From assembly GCF_017922435.1 (NCBI RefSeq), contig NZ_VDEZ01000002.1, positions 496,001 to 560,000 on the forward strand: DNA of 64,000 nt, given 5' to 3'. The stretch comes from Thalassospira sp. ER-Se-21-Dark (GTDB lineage: Bacteria; Pseudomonadota; Alphaproteobacteria; Rhodospirillales; Thalassospiraceae). The position numbers and the translations under genes are program-made. Under the pieces are notes generated by a model that was not told where the DNA came from, searched no databases, and worked only from the letters and a program-made list of their open reading frames with translations. Below are positions 18,532-28,191 of this stretch, piece by piece (within the stretch, counting starts at the first letter, position 1; each line of letters opens with the position of its first letter).

Positions 18532-19557
18532 ATGATTTCTCTGCGCAAAACCGTTCTTGGTCTTGTTGTTTCCGCGATGGGGGTGTCCATGTTCCCCACC
18601 GCCCATGCCGCAGAGGAAGTTAATGTCTATTCGCTTCGACAGCCCTTTCTGATCGAACCGATGTTCAAACGCTTTACCGAGGAAACCGGTATTCGCGTGA
18701 ATACGCTTTTCTCGCAAAGTGGACTGGTGGAGCGCATCAAGCACGAAGGGCGTAACACCCCGGCCGATCTGCTTTTGACCGTTGATATCGGCCGCATTCA
18801 GGATGCAGTCGATGCCGATATCGCCCAGCCGATCGAAAGTGCCGTTCTGGATGCCAATATCCCCGATCAGTTCCGCGATGAAGACAAGCTTTGGGTCGGG
18901 ATGACGACGCGTGCGCGCGTGCTTTACACCTCGCTTGATCGGGTGGAGCCGGACGCGATCACCACCTATGAAGAGCTAGCCGATCCGAAATGGAAGGGGC
19001 GCATTTGTGTGCGTTCCGGCATGCATGTTTATAACATCGCCCTGATCGCCTCGATGATTGCCCATCATGGTGAAGAAGAAACCAAAGCCTGGCTGACCGG
19101 GCTTAAGGACAATCTCGCCCGTAAACCGCAGGGTGCCGATACCGATCAGATCGAGGCAGTGTCGCAGGGCGTCTGTGACGTTGCGATTGGCAATTCCTAT
19201 TATTACGGCAAGATGCTTGATGACCCGAACAAGGCCGAAGCCGCCAAACAGGTCCGTATCGTATTCCCCAATCAGGGGGACCGTGGCACGCATGTGAATA
19301 TTTCGGGTGTGGCGCTGATGAAGTATGCACCGAACAAGGAAAATGCCATCAAGCTGGTGGAATTCCTGTCTGGTGCCGAAGCCCAGCATATGTATGCCGA
19401 TATCAATTTTGAATATCCGGTCAAACCGGGCGTTGCCTGGTCTGAACAGGTTCGGGCTTGGGGCACTTTTGTCCATGATGATTTGCCGCTTAATGCGGTT
19501 GCGGCCAATCGTGGTGCGGCAATTCGTCTGATTGATGAGGTCGGCTTTAACGAGTAG
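18532..19557 (+). CDS. Ferric iron ABC transporter substrate-binding protein (second copy)
   Basis: 341-residue FbpA-like protein with signal peptide (MISLRKTVLGLVVSAMG, cleavage near AHA-AE). The mature start EVNVYSLRQPF and GNSYYYGKM iron-site tyrosines match the first copy, as does most of the sequence, so the pair arose by duplication. ATG at 18532 with CGAGG upstream is preferred over a longer GTG start because it begins exactly at the signal peptide. The permease gene follows after about 130 bases on the same strand. Confidence 0.9.
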   Translation: MISLRKTVLGLVVSAMGVSMFPTAHAAEEVNVYSLRQPFLIEPMFKRFTEETGIRVNTLFSQSGLVERIKHEGRNTPADLLLTVDIGRIQDAVDADIAQPIESAVLDANIPDQFRDEDKLWVGMTTRARVLYTSLDRVEPDAITTYEELADPKWKGRICVRSGMHVYNIALIASMIAHHGEEETKAWLTGLKDNLARKPQGADTDQIEAVSQGVCDVAIGNSYYYGKMLDDPNKAEAAKQVRIVFPNQGDRGTHVNISGVALMKYAPNKENAIKLVEFLSGAEAQHMYADINFEYPVKPGVAWSEQVRAWGTFVHDDLPLNAVAANRGAAIRLIDEVGFNE

Positions 19558-19689
19558 ACCGTACGTCGATAGAAGGATATCAAGACCGCCCAACAGAACC
19601 GTTCGGAGTAGTCCGCGGCGAATGAAACGGAAACAGCCTTGAACAACGCTTGTCAGACGCAAAAGGAAGACGACATTCGGCCGAGCGCC

Positions 19690-21399
19690 ATGGCGGAAAC
19701 GTTTGACCCCATGCGCACGCCCACCGGACGTCGGGCGATGCTGTGGTTGCCGCGTGGCCAATCGGCAGCCTGGCTGATCGGCGCGTTTATCGTGGCGGCT
19801 ATGGTTGCGGCACCGGTTGTTGCCGTTGCCTGGATTGCCCTGTTTCCGACCGAAAATATCTGGCCGCATCTGGCATCCACCATGTTGCCAAGGTACCTTA
19901 AGAATACCGGTATCCTGATGCTTGGCGTTGGTATTGGTGTGACCCTGATCGGGGTGGCTTCCGCGTGGGTTGTAACCATGTGCCGAATTCCGGGAAAGCG
20001 GTTCTTTGAATGGGCGATGTTGCTGCCGATGGCGGTTCCGGCCTATATCGTGGCCTATGTTTATACCGACCTTCTGGAATATGCCGGACCGTTGCAGGGC
20101 TTCCTGCGGGACTTGTTTGGCTGGCAATCGGCGGCCGATTACTGGTTTCCTGATATTCGCACCAAGGGTGGTGCGATCATGGTGCTCAGCCTGACACTTT
20201 ATCCCTATGTTTACATGCTGGCGCGTGCGGCGTTCCTGTCTCAATCCATCTGTGCGATCGAGGCGGCCCGTATCCTTGGTCGAAGTGCCTGGAGTTCGTT
20301 TCTTACGGTCGCGTTGCCGTTGGCACGACCGGCAATCGTTGTTGGCGTTGTCATTGCGTTGATGGAAACGCTCAATGACTTTGGCACGATTGATTTCTTT
20401 GCCGTGCATACCTTGACGGCCGGTATTTTCAACGTTTGGCTTGGTATGGGTAATGCTGGTGGTGCTGCCCAGATTGCCCTGACCATGCTGGCTGTCGTGA
20501 TCGCATTGATGGTGATCGAGCGCTATTCACGCCGCCGCCAGCGTTTCCATGACACCACCAGCCGTTTTCAGGAACTGCCGGGCTATGAACTGAGCCCGCT
20601 TGCCAAGGCCGGCGCATTGGCGATTTGTATCCTGCCGATTGTGCTGGGCTTTGTCGTGCCGTCTCTGGTGCTGATTTATTATTCCATTGGCTATTTTGAT
20701 CAAAGCTGGACGGCGGATTTCTTTGAATTTGCCGGCAACAGCCTTTTGGTATCCGGGCTTGCGACGCTTGTTGCGGTTGGTTGTGCGATATTCATGGCCT
20801 ATGCGCTGCGCCTGTTCCCGCAACCGCTGTTGAAATTCTGTGTCCGTCTGTCATCGGTCGGCTATGCCGTGCCGGGCGCGGTTTTGGCCATCGGGGTTTT
20901 GATCCCGTTTGCGCGGTTTGACAACGCATTGGACGCGGTGATGCGCGATACCTTCGGCATATCAACCGGGTTACTGCTAAGCGGGACGGTATTCGCTTTG
21001 GTCTTCGCCTATGCAGTTCGGTTCATGGCGGTATCCTATGGCTCGATCGAAGCAGCCCTTGGCAAGGTTCGGCCAAGCATGGATGACGCGGCGCGCACCT
21101 TGGGCGAAAGCCCGTGGGGAACACTCAAACGCATTCACTTCCCGATGGTGCGCGGCGGCATTTTGGCAGCATCGGTGCTGGTCTTTGTCGATGGCATGAA
21201 GGAACTGCCGGCAACGCTTATTCTGCGTCCGTTCAATTTTGATACGCTGGCAACCCATGTCTATCAGTTCGCCAAGGATGAAATGATTGAACATGCAGCC
21301 CTTGGGGCGCTGACCATTGTGCTTGTCGGTGTGGTGCCGGTGATTATGCTGAGCCGTGCAATTTCAAAATCCCGTCCGGGGCATAGCGGACAATCCTGA
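19690..21399 (+). CDS. Ferric iron ABC transporter permease (FbpB type, two fused TM domains)
   Basis: Inner-membrane permease (569 residues from ATG 19690) with about twelve helices in two BPD_transp_1 halves, typical of FbpB/SfuB. The EAA-type coupling loops are EAARILGRSAWSSFLTVALP in the first half and DDAARTLGESPWGTLKRIHF in the second. Start is uncertain: a TTG at 19639 with GGAAA upstream would add 17 residues. It pairs with the two upstream binding proteins; the expected FbpC ATPase gene is not in this window and must be supplied from elsewhere. Confidence 0.9.
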   Translation: MAETFDPMRTPTGRRAMLWLPRGQSAAWLIGAFIVAAMVAAPVVAVAWIALFPTENIWPHLASTMLPRYLKNTGILMLGVGIGVTLIGVASAWVVTMCRIPGKRFFEWAMLLPMAVPAYIVAYVYTDLLEYAGPLQGFLRDLFGWQSAADYWFPDIRTKGGAIMVLSLTLYPYVYMLARAAFLSQSICAIEAARILGRSAWSSFLTVALPLARPAIVVGVVIALMETLNDFGTIDFFAVHTLTAGIFNVWLGMGNAGGAAQIALTMLAVVIALMVIERYSRRRQRFHDTTSRFQELPGYELSPLAKAGALAICILPIVLGFVVPSLVLIYYSIGYFDQSWTADFFEFAGNSLLVSGLATLVAVGCAIFMAYALRLFPQPLLKFCVRLSSVGYAVPGAVLAIGVLIPFARFDNALDAVMRDTFGISTGLLLSGTVFALVFAYAVRFMAVSYGSIEAALGKVRPSMDDAARTLGESPWGTLKRIHFPMVRGGILAASVLVFVDGMKELPATLILRPFNFDTLATHVYQFAKDEMIEHAALGALTIVLVGVVPVIMLSRAISKSRPGHSGQS

Positions 21400-21479
21400 T
21401 GCGTTCCGGCGATGATCGGGCTATCCTGATTACGGATGGGAATACAAAACAAGACCAAGGGCGGCAGGAAACTTTCGGA

Positions 21480-22733
21480 ATGCAAACAATCAAACCGGGA
21501 CTGACAACACTTTCCGATGCGCTCGACATTGCTTTTGCCGAAGTGCCGGTGATGACGCCATCCGAAGAACGCCCGATCAGTGATTGTTACGGTGCGATTT
21601 TACGCAAGGACGTCATTGCGCGGGTTTCCGTGCCGTCGGTGGATAACTCCGCCATGGATGGATATGCCCTTCGTCATGCCGATCTGGCCGCGATAGACGG
21701 CCCTGTTTCGGTGGTCGGTGCGTCGTTGGCAGGTCATCCGTTTGAGGGAACCCTGCCAACGGGCTCCGCGATCCGTATTGCGACCGGGGCTGCGATCCCC
21801 GATGGCGCGGATAGCGTGATCATTCAGGAGAATGTCACCGCCAACGCCGATGAAACCATCATTGAAATTGATGCCGACGTGATCGCACGCGCAAGCTTGC
21901 ATCAAAACATCCGCTGGCTGGGCGAAGACATCAAAACCGGTGATACAGTCTTGAAGGCAGGCACGATCCTGCGCCCCCAGGATATCGCGATTGCGGCCGG
22001 GCAAGGATTTGGCAGCTTGTCGGTTGCACGGCCCCTTAAAGTTGCTGTCTTCTCCACCGGCGACGAACTGGCTAAACCCGGCGATCCTTTGCCGCCGGGG
22101 GGCATTTATGATTCCAACCGTTTCGCAATGATCGGGATGTTGCGGTCCATCGGTTGCGAGGTCACAGACCTTGGATTGCTCACTGATAATTTTGATGTGT
22201 TGCAAAACGCGTTGTCGAGCGCGGCAAAGTCGCATGACCTGATCATGACATCTGGCGGTGTTTCGGTCGGCAAGGCCGATCTTCTGAAACCGGTGGTCGA
22301 CAGCCTTGGTGAAATCGCCGCCTGGAAACTTGCGATCAAGCCCGGCAAGCCTTTGATGCGCGGCAAGATCGGCGATTGTCTGGTGATCGGGCTTCCGGGG
22401 AACCCGGTATCAGTCCTGGTCTCAGGCTTGCTATATGTTTTACCGTTGCTGCGTCATGCGATGGGCGCGGATCATTCCAAACTGGCACCAACACGTATTC
22501 CGGTTCGTGCCGGGTTTGATTTCAAGCGTGGCACCGGACGCAGGGAATGGTTGCGCGCGCGTCTGGTGCAGAGTGATGACGGCGAATTTGAAGCGATTGC
22601 TTTTTCTTCGACCAGTTCCGGGATGTTGTCATCAATGGTCTGGGCCGAAGGTCTGATTGAACTGCCCGAAAATTGCGGGCAGGTCTCCAAAGGAGATCAG
22701 GTTCTTTATTTGCCGCTGCAAGGCCTGCAGTGA
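21480..22733 (+). CDS. moeA: Molybdopterin molybdenumtransferase
   Basis: 417-residue cytosolic enzyme inserting molybdate into adenylated molybdopterin to form molybdenum cofactor. Family signatures: SVPSVDNSAMDGYA near the N-terminus, FSTGDEL, TSGGVSVGKADL and GLPGNPVSVLV in the MogA-like domain, and a short C-terminal beta domain. ATG at 21480 with AGGAAAC upstream is preferred over an in-frame ATG at 21399 overlapping the permease stop, because the added 27 residues look unlike the family. No other Mo-cofactor gene is adjacent. Confidence 0.93.
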   Translation: MQTIKPGLTTLSDALDIAFAEVPVMTPSEERPISDCYGAILRKDVIARVSVPSVDNSAMDGYALRHADLAAIDGPVSVVGASLAGHPFEGTLPTGSAIRIATGAAIPDGADSVIIQENVTANADETIIEIDADVIARASLHQNIRWLGEDIKTGDTVLKAGTILRPQDIAIAAGQGFGSLSVARPLKVAVFSTGDELAKPGDPLPPGGIYDSNRFAMIGMLRSIGCEVTDLGLLTDNFDVLQNALSSAAKSHDLIMTSGGVSVGKADLLKPVVDSLGEIAAWKLAIKPGKPLMRGKIGDCLVIGLPGNPVSVLVSGLLYVLPLLRHAMGADHSKLAPTRIPVRAGFDFKRGTGRREWLRARLVQSDDGEFEAIAFSSTSSGMLSSMVWAEGLIELPENCGQVSKGDQVLYLPLQGLQ

Positions 22734-22818
22734 CTTCATCAAAAATGATCCACATCATTGCAAACGAACATGGTTTGCCGGACTGTTGGACCGTTTCCAA
22801 TCCGCGAAAGTGAATAGA

Positions 22819-24393
22819 ATGACGATATCGGTGACGTTTTGTGGTGCTGCTGGTGGGGTGACCGGGTCTTGCTATTTTCTGCAGACCGATCAGGGCAATT
22901 TCCTTGTTGATTGCGGTATGTTCCAGGGCAGCAAAACCGTCCGTGAACTGAACTATGGCAAGTTCCCGTTTGAGGCAGACCGGATTTCGGCCGTGTTGCT
23001 GACGCACGCGCATATTGACCATACCGGACTTGTGCCCAAGCTGGTCAAAGCCGGGTTCGGCGGGCCGATTTATGCGACGGAGCCGACCTGTGATCTTCTG
23101 ACTTATATGTTGCCGGACTCCGGATACATTCAGGAGAGCGAAGTCGAACGCCTGAACCGTCGCAATGCGCGGCGCGGTCGTCCTGAAGTCACCCCGATCT
23201 ACACCCGTGAAAACGCGGAAAATACGCTTTCGCAGCTCAAGACCGTTGAATATCACGAATGGTTGCCGGTGATTGATGGCGTGCGGGCGAGATTCTGGGA
23301 TGCTGGCCATCTTCTTGGTTCCGCTTCGATCGAGGTGGAGATTGAGAACGGCGACAAAGACGGTAAACCGACAAGATTGCTGTTCTCGGGTGATGTCGGA
23401 ACCGGTGAGGCCGTATTTAACGAGGCACCCGAGGCACCGACGGGTGTCGACTACCTGTTTGTCGAAACCACCTATGGCGATCGTAACCGTCCGGTGATGA
23501 CCGACGAAGAACGCCGTGAGATGCTGCGCAAGGAAGTTCAGGATGCGCTGGGCAATGGCGGCAATCTGGTTATTCCGAGTTTTGCCGTTGCCAGAACGCA
23601 AGAGCTGCTTGTTGATCTAGCGCATCTTTTCAACCGCGGCCAGTTGCCACCGGCAAATGTCTTTGTCGATAGCCCCTTGGCGCAACGTGCGACCGATGTA
23701 TTTGCCAAACACCTGAAGCGCGGCGACGCACAGGCGCTGTCGCATCCTAAGTTCCATATGGTGCCGGATGTTCAGGCCAGTAAACAGCTTGCACAGGTCA
23801 CCAGCGGTGCGATCATTATTTCCGCAAGCGGCATGTGCGATGCTGGTCGCATTCGCTACCATCTGAAGAACAACCTGTGGCGCCCTAATTGCACCGTGCT
23901 TCTGGTCGGTTTTCAGGCTGCGGGCTCTTTCGGTCGTGTTTTGCAGAGCGGGGCAAAACATGTGCGGATACACGGCGATGAAATCGAAGTGCGTGCCCGT
24001 ATTCGGACCTTGGACGTCTATTCTGGCCACGCCGATCAGGATATGCTTTTGCAATGGACCAAGAACCGTTTGCCAGTGACGCGTCAGATTTTCCTCACCC
24101 ATGGTGAAGAAGGCGCACGCGCGGCATTCCGAGAAGTTCTGATGGCGCACGGCATCGAGGAAAAGCTGATTTCCATGCCGATGCTTGATGACACGGTCAC
24201 CCTCAAGAAGGGCAAAGGCCAACCGGCTATTCCGCAGGCACGTCTTTCGGGTGAAGAACTCTCGCGCGATGACTGGCATAATCTTTATGCAGGTACAGTA
24301 ACGGCGCTTTCGGAAAAACTTCGTTCGCTTGAAACTGCGGAAGAAAGAAAAGAGATGCTCGAAAAAGTCTTGCGCGATATCGGTTCAGTATGA
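22819..24393 (+). CDS. Beta-CASP metallo-beta-lactamase RNase (RNA-specificity-domain protein)
   Basis: 524-residue MBL-fold nuclease of the CPSF73/TTHA0252-like group, expected to cut or trim RNA. The zinc motif THAHIDHTG (His63, His65, Asp67, His68) is intact, with later ligands in DAGHLLGSAS and FSGDVG. The beta-CASP domain holds the SASGMCDAGRIRYHL motif, and the C-terminal metal His lies in FLTHGEEGARAAF. ATG 22819 starts exactly on the first strand; the open frame extends 54 residues further but that part looks non-coding. Confidence 0.88.
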   Translation: MTISVTFCGAAGGVTGSCYFLQTDQGNFLVDCGMFQGSKTVRELNYGKFPFEADRISAVLLTHAHIDHTGLVPKLVKAGFGGPIYATEPTCDLLTYMLPDSGYIQESEVERLNRRNARRGRPEVTPIYTRENAENTLSQLKTVEYHEWLPVIDGVRARFWDAGHLLGSASIEVEIENGDKDGKPTRLLFSGDVGTGEAVFNEAPEAPTGVDYLFVETTYGDRNRPVMTDEERREMLRKEVQDALGNGGNLVIPSFAVARTQELLVDLAHLFNRGQLPPANVFVDSPLAQRATDVFAKHLKRGDAQALSHPKFHMVPDVQASKQLAQVTSGAIIISASGMCDAGRIRYHLKNNLWRPNCTVLLVGFQAAGSFGRVLQSGAKHVRIHGDEIEVRARIRTLDVYSGHADQDMLLQWTKNRLPVTRQIFLTHGEEGARAAFREVLMAHGIEEKLISMPMLDDTVTLKKGKGQPAIPQARLSGEELSRDDWHNLYAGTVTALSEKLRSLETAEERKEMLEKVLRDIGSV

Positions 24394-24526
24394 GAGCAAT
24401 TGTCCGGGAGCTGAAAGAAGGGCGCAAACCCCGACTTCACGGATTTACTTGCCATAAACAAAGAACCTGTCACCCTGTTTATGGGTTGTGCGGGGAACTG
24501 AGATCACTACGCATACGGGCGGGGAT

Positions 24527-25729
24527 ATGTCAATCGTAGGGAATTCCGGATATCGGGTTCTGATTTACAGCCATGATACCTTTGGGCTTGGGCACTTGCG
24601 CCGTTGCCGTACGATTGCGCATGCGCTGGTATCGCATCGCGATGACGTATCTGTTCTGATTTTGTCGGGCTCACCGATTATCGGCAGCTTTGAATTCCGC
24701 TCGCGCGTGGACTTTGTCCGCATACCGGGCGTGATCAAGCTGTCGAATGGCGAATATACGTCGCTTAACCTCAATATCGATGTCGACCAGATTCTGGCGA
24801 TGCGAGAATCGATTATTCAGCACACAGCCGATGTCTTTAACCCCGACATTTTCATCGTCGACAAAGAACCGCTTGGCTTGCGCGGCGAGGTCGAGTCTAC
24901 CTTGCAGATGTTGCGCCATCGGCGCACCCGTTTGGTGATGGGCTTGCGCGATGTCATGGATGATCCGGTGAACCTGCGCGAAGAATGGGACCGCAAGCAA
25001 TGCGTTCCGGCCCTGGCAAACCTCTATGATGAAATCTGGGTTTATGGTCTCAAGGAAATCTGTAATCCGCTCGAAGGGATCGACTTGCCCCCGGGTGTTG
25101 AAGAAAAGATGTCCTATACCGGCTATCTGCCACGTACCGCCACCCGCAGACCCGCACCCGAGCACGGGGCGCTTGGTCTTGAAGAACCGTATTATCTGGT
25201 AACGACCGGTGGCGGTGGGGATGGCGTCAATTTGGTCGATTGGGTGATCAGCGCCTATGAAACCGATCCGGACATTCCGGTGCCGTCGCTGGTTGTTCTC
25301 GGACCCTTTATGGGGCCGACACAGCAAAACGAATTCATGAAGCGTGCGGAAAAGATCGACAAACTGTCGGTCATTACCTTTGATGCCAATGTCGAAGTGT
25401 TGATGCACAAATCGGCCGGCGTGATCGGCATGGGCGGCTACAACACCTTCTGCGAGATCCTGTCCTTTGACAAACCGGCCGTTATCGTGCCGCGTACTGT
25501 CCCGCGTCTTGAACAATATGTTCGCGCCGCGGCGGCAGAAAAGCTTGGTCTGGTCAGAATGCTGACCGAAGACGGTGGTCGCGATCCGCGCGAAATGGCC
25601 GACGCACTGCGTGGTCTGATACATCAGCCAAAACCGTCGCATGTGACTGTTCCGAACCTTATGGGCGGACTGGATCGCGTTGGCGAATTGGTTGATCGCT
25701 GGCTTCCGCCACAAATGGCCGCAGAATAA
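24527..25729 (+). CDS. MurG-like (GT-B) glycosyltransferase, COG4671 type
   Basis: 400-residue predicted GT-B enzyme related to MurG and the predicted glycosyltransferases of COG4671. N-terminal Gly-rich loop GLGHLRR (residues 20-26), then VTTGGGGDG at the start of the second Rossmann domain, and the nucleotide-sugar site GMGGYNTFCEIL followed by KPAVIVPR. No signal peptide or membrane helix, so cytosolic or peripheral. First gene of the tightly packed glycan operon; GT4 gene follows after 18 bases. ATG 24527 has GGCGGGG upstream; a longer GTG-type start at 24488 is less likely. Donor and acceptor unknown. Confidence 0.8.
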   Translation: MSIVGNSGYRVLIYSHDTFGLGHLRRCRTIAHALVSHRDDVSVLILSGSPIIGSFEFRSRVDFVRIPGVIKLSNGEYTSLNLNIDVDQILAMRESIIQHTADVFNPDIFIVDKEPLGLRGEVESTLQMLRHRRTRLVMGLRDVMDDPVNLREEWDRKQCVPALANLYDEIWVYGLKEICNPLEGIDLPPGVEEKMSYTGYLPRTATRRPAPEHGALGLEEPYYLVTTGGGGDGVNLVDWVISAYETDPDIPVPSLVVLGPFMGPTQQNEFMKRAEKIDKLSVITFDANVEVLMHKSAGVIGMGGYNTFCEILSFDKPAVIVPRTVPRLEQYVRAAAAEKLGLVRMLTEDGGRDPREMADALRGLIHQPKPSHVTVPNLMGGLDRVGELVDRWLPPQMAAE

Positions 25730-25747
25730 TCATCGGGAATAGATTTG

Positions 25748-27025
25748 ATGGCACGCGACAATCTGGCAATCGTGGTGAAGGGTTATCCGCGATTGTCGGA
25801 GACCTTTATCGCCCAGGAAATTCTGGGTATTCAGCAGGCAGGCATTCCCTATCGGATTGTGTCGCTGCGTCATCCAACCGACAAAAAACGCCATCCGATC
25901 AATGATCGCATTGCAGGTGCGGTCGATTATCTCCCGGAATATGTCTATCAGGAACCGATGCGGGTTTTGCGTGGCTGGCTTAAGGCGCGCAAGATGCCCG
26001 GATATCGTCGAGCCCTGAATATCTGGTGGCAGGATTACCGCCGGGACCGCACCGCCAATCGCGCACGCCGATTTGCCCAGGCCATGGTGATGGCCGCCGA
26101 GCTGCCCGATGATGTGACCCGCATCTATGCCCATTTCCTGCATACACCGGCATCGGTCGCGCGCTATTGCGCAATTATGCGCGGCTTGCCCTGGTCGTGT
26201 TCGGCGCATGCCAAGGATATCTATACCAGTCAGGACTGGGATATGCGCGAAAAGCTGCGCGATATGGATTGGCTGGTGACCTGTACAAGCGCCAATGTCG
26301 ATTACCTGCGCACCATTGCCGAGGACCCGGATAAAGTTAATCTGCTCTATCACGGACTGGATTTTTCGCGTTTCCCCGAAGACCTTCCAAAAAGACCTCT
26401 GCGCGATGGGAAGGATGCCGAAAACCCGGCAAGGATCCTGTCGGTCGGGCGACTGGTGGGCAAGAAGGGGTATGACGACCTTCTGCGCGCCTTGGCCAAA
26501 CTGCCAGCCAACCTTCATTGGCGGTTCGTTCATATTGGCGGCGGCACCGGCGAAAAATATCAGCAGCTTGCGACCGAGCTCGGCATTGCGGACCGCTGTG
26601 ACTGGCAAGGGGCACGTGATCAGAAGGAAGTCATTGCGGCATGTCAGTCGTCCGATTTGTTCGTTTTGGCCAGCCGGATTGAGAAAGATGGTGATCGCGA
26701 TGGGCTGCCAAACGTTCTGATGGAAGCGCAGCTTTGCGGACTTGCTGCCGTTTCGACTGCAATTTCGGCCATTCCTGAACTGATTGAAGACGGTGTAAAT
26801 GGCAAACTTGTGCCCGAACGTGATCCGGATGCACTTGCGAGTGCGCTGAAAGCCTTGATCACTGATCCTCGTCTTCGTGAAACCATGGGGCGAAAGGGTA
26901 ATGAGATTGTGCGTCGTGATTTCTCATTCTATCGCGGTATGAAGGATCTGGCGGTACGTTTCGGTGTTAACTCCCAGTCCGACGAACAGGCAGAAACCCC
27001 CGCCGAACAACCCGCCGCAGAGTAG
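25748..27025 (+). CDS. Glycosyltransferase family 4 (WcaL-like)
   Basis: 425-residue GT-B glycosyltransferase of the GT4 (Glycos_transf_1) type. N-terminal YPRLSETFIAQEI resembles colanic-acid WcaL-type enzymes; SVGRLVGKKGYDDLLRA opens the second domain and the EX7E-type catalytic block appears as SRIEKDGDRDGLPNVLMEAQ. Start at ATG 25748 rather than the overlapping TTG three bases upstream. Eighteen bases after the preceding glycosyltransferase and 11 before the next, so clearly co-transcribed. Sugar specificity not readable. Confidence 0.85.
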   Translation: MARDNLAIVVKGYPRLSETFIAQEILGIQQAGIPYRIVSLRHPTDKKRHPINDRIAGAVDYLPEYVYQEPMRVLRGWLKARKMPGYRRALNIWWQDYRRDRTANRARRFAQAMVMAAELPDDVTRIYAHFLHTPASVARYCAIMRGLPWSCSAHAKDIYTSQDWDMREKLRDMDWLVTCTSANVDYLRTIAEDPDKVNLLYHGLDFSRFPEDLPKRPLRDGKDAENPARILSVGRLVGKKGYDDLLRALAKLPANLHWRFVHIGGGTGEKYQQLATELGIADRCDWQGARDQKEVIAACQSSDLFVLASRIEKDGDRDGLPNVLMEAQLCGLAAVSTAISAIPELIEDGVNGKLVPERDPDALASALKALITDPRLRETMGRKGNEIVRRDFSFYRGMKDLAVRFGVNSQSDEQAETPAEQPAAE

Positions 27026-27036
27026 GAGGCACGCAC

Positions 27037-28191
27037 TTGCAGGTTGCCTTTTACGCCCCGCTAAAGCCGATTGACCATCCGGTGCCATCGGGTGACCGCC
27101 TGATTGCCCGCATGCTCTGTGAGGCCCTTCAGTCAACAGGTATGAAGGTCGATGTTAGCGCCCGCCTTCGCAGCCGCGTTGCAGATGGCAATGTCCTTAA
27201 GCAGGCACGGCTTGCCGAACTGGGGACCAAACTTGCAGCCCGTTTACTGTGCCAGTACCAATCGGGGTTCCGTCCCAAACCGGATATCTGGTTTACCTAT
27301 CATCTTTATTACAAGGCACCGGACTGGATCGGGCCGATTGTCGCCAATGCGCTGGGTATCCCGTATGTGGTGGCCGAAGCATCCTTTGCCCAAAAGCGTG
27401 CAAACGGGCCGTGGGGACAAAGCCATCTGGCAGTTGAGACGGCGCTTAAGCAGGCAGATGCCGTTTTCTCGCTCAATCGCGTTGATATGGAATGTTTGGC
27501 TCAGGTCTGCCAACCGGATCGTCTGCATTTCCTGCCGCCCTTTGCACGTGTCGCGTCATGGCATGTTGGGCAGCGGGCAGCAATCAATTCGCAATGCGTG
27601 CGGTTGGTGACAACCGCGATGATGCGGGATGGTGATAAACTGAAATCCTATGCGCTTTTGGCAGACGCACTGGGTCGCCTCAGGCGCAATGGTGTTGATA
27701 ACTGGCACCTGACAGTGATTGGTGATGGCCCCGCACGTCAGCAGGTCGAGGACCTTCTTGAAGAAAAAGGACTTGGTGAAGACAAGGTTTCACTAGTGGG
27801 GCTGAAAACACCGGAACAAACCAAAGATATTCTCGCGCAGTCAGATTTATTTGTCTGGCCCGCGATCAATGAAGCCTTCGGAATGGCGTTACTTGAGGCA
27901 CAGTCTGCTGGGCTTCCGGTTCTCGCAGGGGATACCGGCGGCGTGTCGGGTATTGTTTCATCCGGTGTGACCGGGTGGCTTGTGCCTGTTGGTGATGTCG
28001 CGGCTTTTTCAAACCGTTTGACGGAATGCCTTGGGGGGGATTTCGCCGTATTGCGTGATATAGGTGCCGCTGGCGCATCGAAAGCAGCGCAGCATCACAC
28101 GCTTGAAGCCGCAGCCGATCTGTTATCCACCACATTCAAGAAAATCATCCCGGGTCACGTTTCGTCACAAAACGGGCAGGGTTTGGTATGA
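27037..28191 (+). CDS. Glycosyltransferase family 4
   Basis: 384-residue GT4-type GT-B enzyme. The N-terminal domain has HPVPSGDRLIARML; the C-terminal domain shows LTVIGDGPARQQVEDLL, then VWPAINEAFGMALLEAQSAG (the EX7E region) and VLAGDTGGVSGIV. The start is a TTG at 27037, supported by AGGAGG seven bases upstream. Its stop overlaps the next ATG by four bases, giving translational coupling to the phosphatase. Confidence 0.85.
   Translation: MQVAFYAPLKPIDHPVPSGDRLIARMLCEALQSTGMKVDVSARLRSRVADGNVLKQARLAELGTKLAARLLCQYQSGFRPKPDIWFTYHLYYKAPDWIGPIVANALGIPYVVAEASFAQKRANGPWGQSHLAVETALKQADAVFSLNRVDMECLAQVCQPDRLHFLPPFARVASWHVGQRAAINSQCVRLVTTAMMRDGDKLKSYALLADALGRLRRNGVDNWHLTVIGDGPARQQVEDLLEEKGLGEDKVSLVGLKTPEQTKDILAQSDLFVWPAINEAFGMALLEAQSAGLPVLAGDTGGVSGIVSSGVTGWLVPVGDVAAFSNRLTECLGGDFAVLRDIGAAGASKAAQHHTLEAAADLLSTTFKKIIPGHVSSQNGQGLV

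Noticed and set aside
18976-20409. Long minus-strand open frame (477 codons) opposite the second iron-binding protein and the permease
   Set aside because: Its translation is rich in His, Arg, Asn and Gln without any domain, and the plus-strand proteins in the same place are clear ABC components; it is an antisense shadow.
22522-23601. Minus-strand frame of 359 codons opposite moeA end and the MBL RNase
   Set aside because: Spans two real genes in antisense; no plausible domain.
24671-25714. Minus-strand frame of 347 codons opposite the first glycosyltransferase
   Set aside because: Antisense to a protein with recognisable GT-B motifs; no family features of its own.
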